NCBI GenBank assembly: GCA_027186245.1
Contig: CP114482.1
Span: 3,291,001-3,355,000, forward strand
Direction: 5' to 3'
Length of the DNA stretch: 64,000 nt
From: Coriaria nepalensis
Taxonomy: Eukaryota > Streptophyta > Magnoliopsida > Cucurbitales > Coriariaceae
The position numbers and the translations under genes are program-made. Shown here piece by piece: positions 1-12,239 of this stretch (the stretch's first letter is position 1; each line of letters starts with the position of its first letter). The notes under the pieces are model-generated. The model was not told the DNA's origin, did no database searches, and saw only the letters and a program-made list of their open reading frames with translations.

Positions 1-3000
1 ATATGACACAATTCGTGCCGGGCTAGGCCTGTCGGTGCGAATTACCACGTCTACTTAAAATTAATAGAGATCTCAAAAAGTCATATCATATAATAATATA
101 AGATAAATTTCTATTGATTTAAAATTTTAAATAATAATTGATTTCTTAATTAAGAGTTAAGACATAAAGATTGATTTTTTTCAAGCATAATTTCATTATG
201 GGTTCTTGTTTCTCTCAATCAATTCACTTTTTTGGATGGAGAAGGCAACCTCATCCAAATTATATTAATCAAAATTTGTTTAAATAATACAATTAACTCA
301 TTTTTCATTCTCTTTTTTGTTTCTTCCAATAAATATACTTCTATTCGTTTTGTAAATTCAAAATTAAGAGTATGATTTTGTACGAGTTAAAACTAGTGAC
401 CTTACATAATTCTAATTAGATTATCTTCTCTTAAGAAGAATCTAAGTGCGAGTTTAGTTAATTTATTTATACCTACATCACCGGGAGGGAAGGGGAAAAA
501 AAGAAGAAGAAGGTGGGTTTAAAGTTTTATATTGAAGTGTTACTTCAATATATATATATATATATATTGTATAAGTCTATTTTTTTTTCTCATTTCTATT
601 ATATATATATACTTATGTATTTTAATACATGAGTTAATATTAGAATTTTAAGAACACGTGGTAAAAGATGATTAATTAATAATTTGACATAAATTGAAGT
701 CGGACAAGGAGGATTGACCGAATATGTTGGTTGGCCGACTAATCCAATCGACTGATTTAATATAAAATTCGGCCAAATGGAATTTTCCCTCAATGAGTAT
801 GAAATTTCATAAGAATTTGTGAGGTGGGAAAAAATCCGATCATAGATTGCTTATATAAAGATCACACATGGTTCAATCTCAACAATATGGAGAAAAGACA
901 AATCAAGATCCCACTTGATTAGGGATTTGATTTCGCCTCCTAACATCATGGAGTTGGCCGAAAATGGTCTTGGAAGAAGCAAAAATTGACCAAAATGTAG
1001 ATGAAAATCGACCAAGCTCATGAAGGGTCAAAGGTAGGATCAACTTTCCTTAACAAACGGTAAAAAATCCTCTTATAACTCCCAAAATTGGCCAAGGAAA
1101 ATGGTTGGCCCAAAATGATGGTTCGTTAGGCCAAAAAGCAATCCAAATCCAGCCAACAAAAGGGGAAATTTGGCCACAGTATAGGAGGGTAAAAAAGTTA
1201 ATAAGATTTCCCCAAAAAGTGGTAGAAAATACCATTTTAGCCTCATTTTCGGTCAAGTAAAATTGTTGGCTAAAATTGAAGCATGATGGGCCGATTCTCA
1301 AGGTTTATTGGCCAAAATGTAAAAAAGAGTGAGGGAGCAAAAATCAAGATGAACTTGAATGCAATAAAGATCATACTCAATTGAAAAACTGGCCATTGGA
1401 GATTAGATTTTGCTCCAAAAAAATAGGAACTTGGCTCACGAAGTTTTGGCTGAATTTTATTTACCTTTTGTCATTCTGATTGCCAATAAATAGAAGAGTT
1501 GGGTTAGGTAAAAATCATCACTCAATCAACCATCAATCAATAAAATACAACATTTTAATTCTCGGTCCATCTTATACTTGTCTCTTACATGTCTAATTCC
1601 ATTTCATATTAGAATTAGCAGCCAAATGAATTTTTAAAGTAAAATGTCTTTTATTAGCGGATAAAAATTATTTCATAAAATGACGTTAGTTTTAGATTGA
1701 AAGTACATTTTTCAATCCATCGTTTTAAACTAAAAAAAAAAAAAAAAAATCTAAATAAGTATATTTCAAAAAGTATTGTCTGAATTTTAATTTACTCAAA
1801 TTTTTTACTTTTTAACTAAATATTATTTAAATTTTAATTTATTTAGATTTTAACTTATCGGGTCGCCAGCCAATCCATCCATGCAATAAAATGGGAAGAT
1901 GTTATTGATGGAAAATGACATATACCAATTGTATGAATTGGCAAATATTTGTCAGGAGAGCTAGCTTTTGTTGGCCTGTTTTTTTCCCCTTAGAAAATCA
2001 AAACCCTTTTCCTATTTTAGCTTAGGATTGTTTCCAAGTTAGGTGGCTGTCCAAAATCGGTATCTTACACTTTCTAATTGGCGAGGAATATTATATATGT
2101 AACCCATCTACTATACACTCCAACATGTTCATTCAAATCATGTTTTTTATTGGCAAGAATAAGTTTGGGTACTTATGCTATGTTTAAATTCAACTAAATC
2201 CAATATATAAATGTATACGATGCTTCGAGATATATGAGTATCGATCTAAATCTACAGCTTTCTGTCTTATTTATTTCTCTAATTGACATATATTTATATA
2301 AATCGTCATTCTAAAAAGCATGAAACATTTGATAAGAAACTTGATATATGATTATAAATAAGGCTTTAAGTTGATCTCAGAAAGCTAGAATCACTATTCA
2401 GAATATTGTCTAGAGTGTTTAGCTTGAGATTTTATTATATAAATTATTAAGGTCTCTCAATTATTGTCAATTTTTATATTGTAGTGCAATTTTTATTATT
2501 ATTTTATCCCCCAAAAATTATTTATTTACTATTTTATCTTCTAAATTATTTTATTTTTCATTTTTCACCCAAACCTCATTGAGTTCGAGCTCAGATATCC
2601 AAGCCTGAGACCTCCATGGAAGTTGGGGTGAAAAAAATAAAATAAAATAATTCAGAGGATAAATAGTCAAATATATAAAATTTTGGATTAAATAGTAAAT
2701 AAAAACAAAGATTATCTAGTAGTGCCTAGAAAGAAAAGAATCCATAGTGAAAATCTTTCGGAGTTGACCACCGTAGGTACCACCAGCTTCTTAAAAAACA
2801 AGCAATAACATGTACATTGCACATCAGTTATAAAAGGAAATAAGCGACATTATCTCTATTAGGTCAGTTTTTTAGATCGAACTACTCTCTTTATATCAAA
2901 CCCTAAAATGAACATTTACATGAATTCATAAGTGACACATCGATTATCTTTTTATCACTTGAAGGTAAGAGTAAATGCATGGTATTTATTGTCTTATGAT

Positions 3001-4112
3001 TTGTCACATTCCCCGAAATAATCCAATATTTTTTTAGGTTTCGTTGAAATGCATTTCAGTATAACTCCATTCAACTGAAACTTGGTAAGGGTATTAATTT
3101 TCTCAGATTCAGAACTATGCACGATTGAATTCAACATAATTTTCTGAACAACTGATTAAGATCAGAGCCAACAAAGATGGAAGGACATAACAAAGACAGC
3201 AATAACATTGTTCGATCGGCTTTAGTTAAACTTGTAGTACTACACTACTAACTTCCTCCTTCTTCTTAATTCCTTGTTCTTTTTGTTTTTTTTTTTAATA
3301 TGTTATATATTTCATATTCAATTCTCCGAATCTTTACAATAAAAATCAAGATTACACCAGGTAATTTGGTCTCCGGGTATGGGAACAAATAGAAAAGATT
3401 AAGATTTAAATAAATAAATAAATAAATAAAAAAGAGAGAGAGAGAATGTTGGTAAACCATACATGCATTAGGATGGGAAAAGGTGTCATGTTTTTGTGGA
3501 TCTTGATGAAAAATGTCATTTATGTCTTGATCTTGTTAACCTGATCTTCCCTCTCATTTTTAATGCATAATGAGTTGGTGAAAGAGAAAGACAGTGAGTT
3601 AGTGCATCGGATCAAATGTATGCAACTCTGTATATACTATTTGTGCATGCGTTTGACATATAGTTCCTCGTTGGGAACACAACTGTTACAATTGGGATTA
3701 GGAAATATTTGAGCATGTGTGAATACAAGGTATTAAATGTGGGATGAGAGTTATTGATTGTGAACTTTCTCAATGTTTGATTTGTTTATTATTTTTATCT
3801 GTTGGGGGACAAGTTTTGTTCGTAATTTGACTTAAGTTATGAGCTGTCCAAAAAAAAAAAAAATCTTAAGAGTTAGAGAGGAAAAAGACTAGTTAAAAAA
3901 GAGTCTGGTGGGCAAAAGTCCTAATTTAATATCAGTATCGTTTAGGGGTGAAGCCGAAACAGTTGTTTAGGGCAAGTAAAAAATTATTAACTAAAATTGA
4001 GAAATTTATAAGTTTTAAACCTATTAATTTAAAAAAATTTGGGAGTAGCGATGACCGATTGAGAAGATTGGTTGGCCAACCCATGGCATGCTAGTCATGT
4101 GGGTTGTCTGAT
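1..4112. other. Intergenic, repeat-derived AT-rich DNA
   Basis: No credible coding region is visible; open frames here are short and in low-complexity sequence. The first 50 bases carry GC-rich text (gtgccgggctaggcctgtcg) resembling the ends of hAT-type transposons, also seen near 9.86 kb. Segment 660-1560 is unusually rich in the word TTGGCC/GGCCAA and ends in sequence that looks like retroelement LTR (see separate entry). The remainder is AT-rich DNA with homopolymers and an (AAAT)n run near 3405-3430. Confidence 0.6.
660..1560 (+). repeat. Possible decayed LTR or non-coding retroelement fragment
   Basis: A stretch with many spaced TTGGCC/GGCCAA words, a TATA-like tatataaag near 851-859, then a second AATAAATAG-type word near 1486 followed by an ATCACTCAATCAACC-rich tail. 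This arrangement resembles the U3/R/U5 of a plant LTR. No terminal repeats or coding remnants were found, so the class and exact ends are uncertain. Confidence 0.25.
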
Positions 4113-4999
4113 TGTTAGAAAATAAGTTTAAAATTTCACAGTGAAAGTGATTATTGATTTTATTGTATAAAAATTTTCAAAAAATAAATTTTAACGATCT
4201 TTTAGATATAAATAAGTTAATCATATAGTCATGCGAAGAGATTGTACATTAGTCTATGCGAATCGTTCGAGGAGACACACACCACAATCTTCAAGATCGA
4301 TCCTCAACACACTATGACGTGTGTATTAGGCATAGTGCCATGAAAACATATAATAAGTATTGTTTTAATGAAATTAATAAAAATAACATATTTCTATATA
4401 ATTGTTGTGAATATATTATTATCGAATAATAAGAATAAATATCAAAAAATTCTAAATTAATTAATGTGACTATATTATAAGAAAATATAGGCATAGTGAC
4501 TATTCTAAATTCTAAATTCTAAATTCTAAATTCTAAATTCTAAACTTTAAAGAAAATAGTTTTATGAGGTAAATTTGTAATTATAAGATAATTAGTAGTA
4601 ACTAATTAATTAAATAATAATATATTTAATTTTGAATTGAATATGTTAAATATAATATAAAATTAATATAAAATATTAATTTAATATTAAGATTAATTAA
4701 ATTAAATTGAGATTAATTTGAGAAATTAATTTAAAATTTTAAATAAAATATATATTTGATTTAAAATATATGAGATTTTATTTTAAATAATATTTAAATA
4801 TATTTTATTAAATCAAATATATTATTAAAAAATTTATATAATTTAAATTGAATAAAATTTTATTTAAAATTAAAATATAAGAAATCTTTTTAACAAATTT
4901 ACAATGATAAAATATAAAATATAAGAAATTTATAATTGTTAAGTCATATATTTTATTTAAATCTTTTCTAAGTTTAAAATCCATAAAAATTTTCTAACA
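4113..4999. mobile_element. Putative solo LTR (Ty1/copia-like), 887 bp
   Basis: The segment begins TGTTAGAAAAT and ends ATTTTCTAACA, the TG...CA ends with short inverted repeats typical of LTRs. No internal coding sequence is present, so this is read as a solo LTR. The flanking 5-mers (ctgat and ataat) agree at three of five positions, so a target-site duplication is only weakly supported. Inside lies a seven-base microsatellite of the ATTCTAA type at about 4502-4545. Confidence 0.42.
4502..4545. repeat. (ATTCTAA)n heptanucleotide microsatellite
   Basis: About six head-to-tail copies of a seven-base unit, TTCTAAA. The length equals the plant telomere unit (TTTAGGG) but the sequence differs, so it is not telomeric. 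It lies inside the putative solo LTR. Confidence 0.8.
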
Positions 5000-5133
5000 A
5001 TAATAATGATAAAATCCGGATTGATATCACTTTATTTATGTTTTTGTTTTTTGTTTTTTTGTTTTTTTATTTTTTATTTTTTTTTTACTTTTCTAGTTCT
5101 CTCTTTCTCTTACTTTTCCGTCTTCCTTGTCTC

Positions 5134-5140
5134 TATAAAA
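5134..5140 (+). promoter_or_regulatory. TATA box of the LRL bHLH gene
   Basis: TATAAAA occurs 46 bases before the ATG at 5186. If it is the core promoter, transcription would start near 5165-5170 and the 5' leader would be only about 20 nt. A longer leader from an upstream start cannot be excluded. Confidence 0.45.
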
Positions 5141-5185
5141 TCCGGAAAACTAACAAATTCTTCACTTCTTCAACGAAAAAGAGAA

Positions 5186-7405
5186 ATGCAGCCAGTTTGT
5201 AGCAGAGAAATCCAAGCAATGAACTCTCTCTTAAACCAATTCGATCCAACCTCCTCTCATGGCGATTTCCTCGACCAGATCCTCTCCACCGTCCCTTCCT
5301 CGTCTTCTTCCTCCTGGCCGCTAGACCTCTCCGACGAAACCACGCCACCGTCTAACCACGACGACAGTCTCAACCTTCCCTATCACTTCGACGACAACTC
5401 ATCAGCACTTGGCTCCACCTTGGCCACCAAGCTCCGTTCACACCACATCACCTCTGACTCCCCAGCCGCCAAGGCTGCCTCCGCGCTGATGCTTCAACAC
5501 CAGCTTTTAATGTCCAGCAGAGGCCTCACCGCCTCCGTCGGAGACGGAAGTTCCGGTCTTCCTCATCTGCCTTTATCCCCATCGTTTAAATCCTGCGCTA
5601 CACCAGTGAGTTAAATTAAATACTAAAATTACATAGAGAATTGAATTAAGGGCTGGAAATGGCATTTTTGTAAATAACATGGAATGATGGGGATTTCTTA
5701 TTTCCAGGGGGGAGGTCATGACGATTCGGTTCAAGCTCTCTACAACGGCTTCTCCGGAGCTTTACACGTGTCCGGTCAGACTCCGAATCAACAACCGCAA
5801 CACTTCCAAAATCCTCAGGCACTGCTCTACGGATCAGCTCCGGAAACGACGGCTATGAATCAAACTCCGCCAAGTGGTTCTGCCGGCGGTGGCAGCTCCG
5901 AGGCGCGGCCGCGACAGAGGATCAGAGCCCGTCGAGGTCAAGCAACTGACCCACACAGCATTGCTGAGCGAGTACGCGCTTTTCGCTGAATTCCCCAAAT
6001 TAACCCCCCACTGTTTTTTTAAGCTTTCATTTGTCGTTAACGTTTTGTTTGGCTGCTGAGAAAATATTATTATACGATTCCGGGAAAATTAAGTTCGCTC
6101 TCTTTTTTTTTTTTTTCTCTTTAATTCTTTTTCCGCGGTGGACAGTTACGAAGGGAGAGAATTGCAGAGAGAATGAAATCCCTGCAAGAACTAGTCCCTA
6201 ACGCCAACAAGGTATGCTAATTTTGCTTTGTTTTCTGTAATTAAATACACTCGATAGGGGTATTTGCGTCATTGAAATAGTTATTTACCTGAGGGAACAG
6301 TTAGGAGGGGGGATCAGGTCGTATTAGCCTGGACACGTGTCGGGGTGTGGTTGTTTCATATTTAAACAAAATAAGAAGGTCCCTAACTCGTAGAGTTTGG
6401 CCGATATATTATATGATTCCGTGCGTACTTGTACCTGATTTTACGTAGAGGATTAGTTGTTGTTAATTAAAATAAGTAAATACTAATATTGTTAGTTTAA
6501 TTTCTTAATTAATACAATAATTAATAATTAATTAATTAATTATAATTATTTAGACGGACAAGGCTTCCATGCTGGATGAAATAATTGATTATGTGAAATT
6601 CCTCCAGCTTCAAGTCAAGGTATCTTCATTTTAATTAATTTCCTCATCCTTTTTTTTTTTTTTTTAATTTTTGTTTAATTCATAATTAATTCTAAATTAT
6701 TATAATAATTAATTAACTATTAATAAGTTATTTATATTAATGAACGCAGGTTCTAAGCATGAGCAGGTTGGGCGGTGCCGCTGCTGCTGCTGGTCATCGT
6801 GTCACTGATCAGGTACACTTCAAACTAACTTCTAATTTTTAAATATTTAAATACTAATTAGTCCATAATGACTATATATATCCATTTAACCTCTTATTGT
6901 TACAACAACAAACAAACAAAAACACCGTATCCACCACGTCAGCTCTACTACAGTCCAAGACGAATTTATAAATAATTTTAAATATTGCTTTAATTGGTAG
7001 GGTGGCGGCGACAGTGTCCAAACGGGCAATAATAACGGCACGAATACGACGTCGTCTTCTAAGGAGACGATGACGATGACGGAACATCAAGTGGCGAAGC
7101 TAATGGAGGAAGACATGGGGTCCGCCATGCAGTATTTGCAAGGGAAGGGTCTATGCCTCATGCCGATCTCACTTGCCACAGCTATCTCGACCACCACGTG
7201 TCACTCTAGGAATCCTATGATCATGAACCCTCCGAACAATAACAATCACCACCCGATGATCATGCCGTTATCCAACGGTAGTGAAGGTCCTTCCTCCCCC
7301 AGCATATCCGTCCTCACCGTCCAATCTGCTGCCAACATTAATAATATTCGCAACGGCGTAGGCGAGGGCGCTGTTAAAGATACCACTTCCGTTTCCAAGC
7401 CGTGA
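5186..7405 (+). CDS. LRL1/2: bHLH transcription factor, LRL (LJRHL1-like) clade
   Basis: Six exons: 5186-5605, 5708-5971, 6146-6211, 6554-6619, 6750-6812 and 7001-7405. All have GT-AG borders and all introns are phase 0, giving 427 residues. The start ATG ([10 protein letters not shown]) was chosen because the frame upstream is hydrophobic low-complexity sequence. The bHLH spans about residues 219-272, preceded by the clade hallmark [16 protein letters not shown]. The H223-E227-R231 pattern predicts E-box/G-box binding, and the loop and second helix follow ([20 protein letters not shown]). The clade tail LSMSRLGGA and the C-terminal [20 protein letters not shown] block match LRL proteins rather than UNE12. 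Family members are nuclear and act in root-hair and fertility programmes. The N-terminal half is Ser/Asp-rich and probably disordered. Length is somewhat above the usual 300-360 residues. Assignment to the LRL1/LRL2 pair is by motif and gene order, and I am confident of the clade. Confidence 0.93.
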
Positions 7406-8878
7406 GATTCACCTTTGTTTTGTTTTGTTTTTTTTTTTCCCCCTCGTTTGTTTAGATAGTGAAGTGAAGTCAAAACCTGTCTTAAAAGTCAACGAAAACA
7501 GCAGTCCCTAAGTACTTCGAAACGGCGCCGTAGTCTCTCGCGTGGACTTTAGCCCATTTTACACGGCTCAACACAACCACCACCACCACCAATACTTTTT
7601 AATATATATAACTTTTGTTTACTTTTAGGATATTAAGTTAATATATCTTTTGATAGAACCTTTAATTAATAAACTAATTGATGTTAAGAAAAGCAACTTC
7701 TGGTGGTCTTGCACGTTATGATAGGATGGGCTTATTATCTGTGTGATTATTAGGGTCTTTTTAACTTAATATGTTTACAAACAGCAATAATTAAGTATTC
7801 ATTACGAATCATATATTTTTTGTTTTTCTAGAAAAAGCAAGTGACAGGCGCAAAAGGGTTGTTGATGCATTTCATGAGTAAAGCTTGCTTTAGTTATAAC
7901 ATAAATAAGATTAGACCAAATTATCATTTTTCCTCGCTATTTTTTTAAATAATTTAATTTTGTATTCAAAATGTACTATTATTTCTATTTTTTAGAGTCA
8001 AGTTTATAAATATAATAATTTTTTTTTTAAATTTCATAAATATTAAAATTAATACATTACACATTAAAAATATTAATAAAATACTTAAATAATTTAAGTG
8101 GTTGTTATTGAAATTTAAGTGGGTATAAAAATTAAATTTAATTTAAATTATGAATTAATTTACAGAAAAATATTAATTTAAATATATTAATGTTAGTTAG
8201 ATGATAGAAGATATTTTAATTTTAGTATTCATAAATTTTAGATGTTATTTTTCAAATCTACATTTATAATATAATTCAAATTACTAAAATTGAATATTTT
8301 AAAAATATTCAGGACAAAAAAAAAGATTATTTCTTATATCCAATATATTCATTTTATTCATTCAAATATTTATTTTCTTTCCTATATCCATATTAATAGA
8401 GATAGAATTCGTTTGAACTAGTAGAATGGAAAGTTCTTTTTTATAACCGAAAACATTGGGATATTGATATTTCTAACAATTGAGGGAAGAAAATGAATAA
8501 ATAATGAAAGTTTAGGTATGCAAATAATAAGTTAGTCTCAATTTCATACAATTACATCAACTTTGCACGTGATTACTTGGATCAGTCCATCGGGATATTG
8601 TTTATTCAATAATTAGTGGGAATAAGATAGAACTTGAAAAAAATTCAAAAACTTATAAATTGAGAATTTTATACTCACAAAACTAAAATCTAATTCATTT
8701 TTGAAAGAGGCAATTATAAAATCTCATAATGCGTAAATGATTTGTAGATTCAATATTTTTCTGCATGGCCCAAACGACATAAATTTTTAGTAAAAAAATC
8801 ATAATAAGAGTCCGATCATAGATGATGGATCAATTCACCTAGATACAATTCATCCAACAATTATCATTTGTTATTAAG
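7406..8878. other. AT-rich intergenic DNA downstream of the bHLH gene
   Basis: Holds the bHLH 3' end, then AT-rich sequence dominated by AATTTAA-type words. No coding potential, RNA gene or clear transposon end was recognised. Confidence 0.6.
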
Positions 8879-9409
8879 CTAAATTATCATTTTCGTCCCT
8901 CAACTTTTACCGTTTGTTTATTTTCTTCCATAAACTTTCAAATAGTTCAATTTCAACCTTAAAATTTTCACAATGTTCCATGGTCTTCTGGATCATATTT
9001 ATAAATGTAAAAATAAAAAAAATAACATCTAAAATCTATGAATACTAAGATTAAAAATATCTCATATCTACAATAAAGTTAATATCCTTAAAATTTAGTA
9101 ATTTTTTTATATATAATTTAGCACATATTTTAATTAAATTTTTATTTTTCTACCCATCATTTTTTCATTCTTTATGAAAATCTCAATAAAAATCACTTCA
9201 ATAATCACATTTTAATGATATTTTTGATATGTTATGTGTTAATTTTATTATTGATAAAGTCTTAGAAGTTATTTTTGTACTTTACATTTATTGATTTTAC
9301 TCGAAGGATGAAAATTGAAGGTTTTGAAAAATTTAAGGACAAAATTAAACAATTTGAGAGTTGAGGAATGAAAATGAACAAACACTGAAAGTTTAATATG
9401 ATAATTTAG
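8879..9409. mobile_element. MITE-like element with about 85-bp terminal inverted repeats
   Basis: Starts CTAAATTATCAT and ends with its exact complement ATGATAATTTAG. The inverted match continues inward for roughly 85 bases with mismatches: both arms carry GTTTGTTYATTTTC, a TTCAAAT/CTCAAAT block and a CCTTAAA block. The 531-bp element has no open frame, which fits a non-autonomous DNA transposon or foldback element. The superfamily is not clear and no certain target-site duplication was seen. Confidence 0.6.
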
Positions 9410-9830
9410 TCATTTTTATTATTAGAGAATATGTTTTGTAGATAACTAGAATAATAAAGCCAATGGTTGTCATGAATTGTTCATTAAGACAAGAAAAGTG
9501 ACTTACATGAAGAGTGTAGTTCGACCAAATGTGTCCGGCATACCTAGAAGGCTAAGAAACTCTTAGCCAATGGGGATGAGATTTTTGGAGTTTAAAGTTA
9601 CAGATCTAGTCTCGGAAGAGAGGTAATGGATTTAGTCCTATGACAAAAGGCGGTATAAATCCCATGAGGAAAATTGGCATAAGGTATGCCTACTTATGAC
9701 AACGAAAAATATTTTTGTAATATCATTATTTAGTTTAGTGGTGGTTTGTATGATGTATGAAAGAAGAAAAATATTTTGGTAATATCATTAGTTGGTTTAG
9801 TGGTGGTTTGTAAGAAATATGACTACATGT
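9410..9830. other. Intergenic DNA with a short direct duplication
   Basis: No gene is visible. A 47-base sequence at 9704-9750 recurs with a few mismatches at 9766-9812 (offset 62). The shared core is TAATATCATT followed by GTTTAGTGGTGGTTTGTA. Confidence 0.65.
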
Positions 9831-10476
9831 TAGAGCTACGAAAATGGGTGGGTCTGTTGGGCTAGGCCCGTACTTGGGCCCAGTATAAGTAGGTATGGCT
9901 CAGTTATCACATGTTGACATGGCCCACATATGTGGGATGTGCCCGAATACAAATCAAGGCATGACATGCGGTTCAACGTGGCCTACTGTTTAGACCCAAA
10001 TATACTTAGAAGGCTAGCCCTATTTAGACCTGAATTTTTAATTTTTAATTTTTATCCTTCAAATTTTTTCCCCCTGCCCCCTCCCCCCACATTTTTAAAT
10101 ATCCCCCTCAATTTTTCTTATAAATACCCTTTCCCACTCCAATTCTTCCTAACACATTTCCTCACTCTCTTTATCCCTCTCTCTAATCTATATTCTCCAA
10201 TGTTATAGTCCCTAATACTCTTATTAATCTTTACTATTACAATCTTCAATAGTGAAATAATAACAACCCCCTCCCTACATTTTTAAAATTCAATTAAAAA
10301 AAAAGGCTTGTGGATCAAACCCATTTTGGTCCCACCCCACAAGCACAGTCGGGCACAAAAATAACCCCAATGAGTTCCGTAGTCAAGCCTGAATACACCA
10401 TTAGCAAAATTTCCGACATAAGTTTTTAGCATGGGTTGTGTCGGGTCAAGCTGTACCACCCATTTTGATAGCACTA
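9831..10476. mobile_element. Decayed non-autonomous hAT-like element
   Basis: The left end TAGAGCTACGAAAATGGGTGG is complementary to the right end, which read in reverse is TAGTGCTATCAAAATGGGTGG. Both ends are followed by GGGC/GGCCC-rich subterminal sequence (gggctaggcccgtacttggg; tgacccgacacaaccc in reverse). That architecture is common in plant Ac-like hAT elements. A TATAAATAC box followed by a pyrimidine-rich leader lies inside at about 10120-10200. No transposase is left. A clean 8-bp target-site duplication was not found. Confidence 0.5.
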
Positions 10477-10749
10477 TTCATATGACTAAGGGTATGCACT
10501 GGACGATTGAGATTGAGTTTGGCCAAAGCTATGAACCACCCAATAGTGATTGGGTGAATAATTTTTCACCCATGGCTAAACCAAGCAACTTGCACACTTG
10601 GTCGAAACTCGGACAAACGACTAGATGAAATTAAATTTCACTTACCAAGTGAATGAGTTGTATCAAATTTTACTAGTTTTAGTAGTGTAGATTTACATTT
10701 TCATGATTGGACTAACTTTTTAGATTTAGTTGGTTTTGTGGATAATGAT
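10477..10749. other. Short unassigned spacer between hAT-like and copia fragments
   Basis: About 270 bases with no conserved domain or repeat end. It may be internal copia sequence too decayed to recognise. Confidence 0.4.
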
Positions 10750-11268
10750 TTTGTAGGTGATCGGGATTCCCAGAAGTCGACTATCTCATTTTAATTCCTA
10801 CTAGGCAATAATTGTGTTAGTTGGAAGACACAATTATAACCGTTGGTGGCTTTTTCATCAATGGAGGCGGAGTTTGTGGCCATGACAGACGCATTCAAGG
10901 AAGTCATACGGTTACAAGGGCTGTTTAAGGAAACAAGCATATTAAATGCTAAATGCACGGTGTTTTTAGATAGTCAAAGTGTAATACACTTAGGTAAGAA
11001 TCCGATACACCACGAGAAGACTAAACATATAGATGTTAAATATCATTTTGTTCGTGACCTTATTGCTTCGGATATAATTCACATATCAAAGATTTATAGG
11101 AAGAGAACACATTGGATATGAGAATGAAGATTGTTATTGTAACTAAATTCAAGCATTGCATGGATATGTTACATTTGGGTGACACGTAAAAATTGGGCTA
11201 TGAATGACCTCGGAGAAGTTTTTTGTTATGGCACGGTGATAGAATTGGTTTTGGCTCAAGGTGGAGAT
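10750..11268 (+). pseudogene. Ty1/copia polyprotein remnant, RNase H end plus polypurine tract
   Basis: The open stretch 10843-11121 encodes the C-terminal RNase H of a copia polyprotein: SSMEAEFVAMTDAFKEV, then LDSQSVIHLGKNPIHHEKTKHIDVKYHFVRD. Upstream bases keep a degenerate SQKSTIS...CVSWK, with internal stops. The expected tail, including KFKHCMDMLHLG, continues in frame after the stop-prone stretch near 11120. A purine tract (aaggtggagatt, 11258-11268) precedes TG at 11269, the expected junction with a 3' LTR. Integrase and reverse transcriptase are absent, so the copy is dead. Confidence 0.8.
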
Positions 11269-11640
11269 TGTCGATGGTTTATGGGATGAACTCAAACCGA
11301 ATGGCCCAATGGGCTATCTTTGGGTTCAAACCAATAACCCAACGAATCTTTGTTGGGTTAAAAAAATTAGGTTGGTATAAAATATATAACCGAGTCTGTT
11401 TTGAAGATAACGAAATGTTGGAGGCTTTTTTGAAAATAATAGAAGGTATGAGGCTGTTTTGGGATTAATGGAATGAAAGACATCTCTCTCTCACTTATAA
11501 CTCACGACTAAAAGGGGTAAAAACAGTGTGTATCAGATCTAGACTAATACAAAGAACTCTCTTCCTTCTTCTTCCTGCGCGTTACAATCTGCATCGCTCT
11601 TAGCTGAGTTGCACTGCTGATCTCCATTTCTTCCGGTGGT
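11269..11640 (+). mobile_element. Probable 3' LTR of the copia remnant (right end uncertain)
   Basis: Begins TGTCGATGG directly after the polypurine tract of the RNase H remnant. The region has a pyrimidine-rich stretch near 11550-11580 followed by sequence typical of an LTR tail. I could not locate the terminal CA or a matching 5' LTR, so the right border is a guess. Confidence 0.35.
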
Positions 11641-12239
11641 TTGATCAAGTTATGATTTTAGTTTTCTCTTCCTTTTTCTTTGTGATTCTTGGTTAGTTTA
11701 TTTTCAAATTAGGTTGAAACCTTAGTTGGAAATCTGAGTTAGGGATTGTGAAATTTTTGTTGAATCTTCGATTGATGTTGGATGATCTTGTATACTAGTG
11801 GATCTAGGACATAATTTTATGTTTGTACCGAAACTCTATCACTATTGCAAATGAGACTCTCAGAATTTCGAAGCTTGAGTAGACGTAGTCTATCTTAATC
11901 GATTTGATCTCATAGATGAACCACTATAAACTCTTGTTTCTTTTATTTTTGTTTCTTTGATTAATATTCTAAAATTGCTATATTAATGTTATAGGTAAAT
12001 TTAAACATGAACCAAATATGGTATTATTCATAAGGGAGAATAAACTAGGATAAACTTGAACGAAAATCATAACAGTTATATAACCACCAAATAGTATCAT
12101 GTAACTTATATCGATAAATAAAATATTAAGACATGATTGATATCAAAATTACAATGTGCCACAACTAAAGTAAGTCATGATCTAAATAGTATGATATTCC
12201 CACTATTATTTCTAAATATATCTTTTAAGTTAATAATTT
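11641..12239. other. Unassigned AT-rich sequence between two copia fragments
   Basis: No coding region or repeat end recognised. Convergent copia remnants flank it, so it may be nested-insertion debris. Confidence 0.5.

Noticed and set aside
1050..1301. 83-codon aromatic-rich minus-strand frame
   Set aside because: It arises from repeated TTGGCC words in a repeat-like region and has no domain.
4502..4545. Interstitial telomere repeat
   Set aside because: The unit is TTCTAAA, not TTTAGGG/CCCTAAA, and the block is short. A plain microsatellite explains it.
5133..5348. An Arg-rich minus-strand frame overlapping LRL exon 1
   Set aside because: Shadow of the Ser/Asp-rich coding exon. No family resemblance.
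9930..10208. Phe/Pro/Leu-rich 92-codon frame
   Set aside because: It lies in the pyrimidine-rich leader of the hAT-like element and is a composition artefact.
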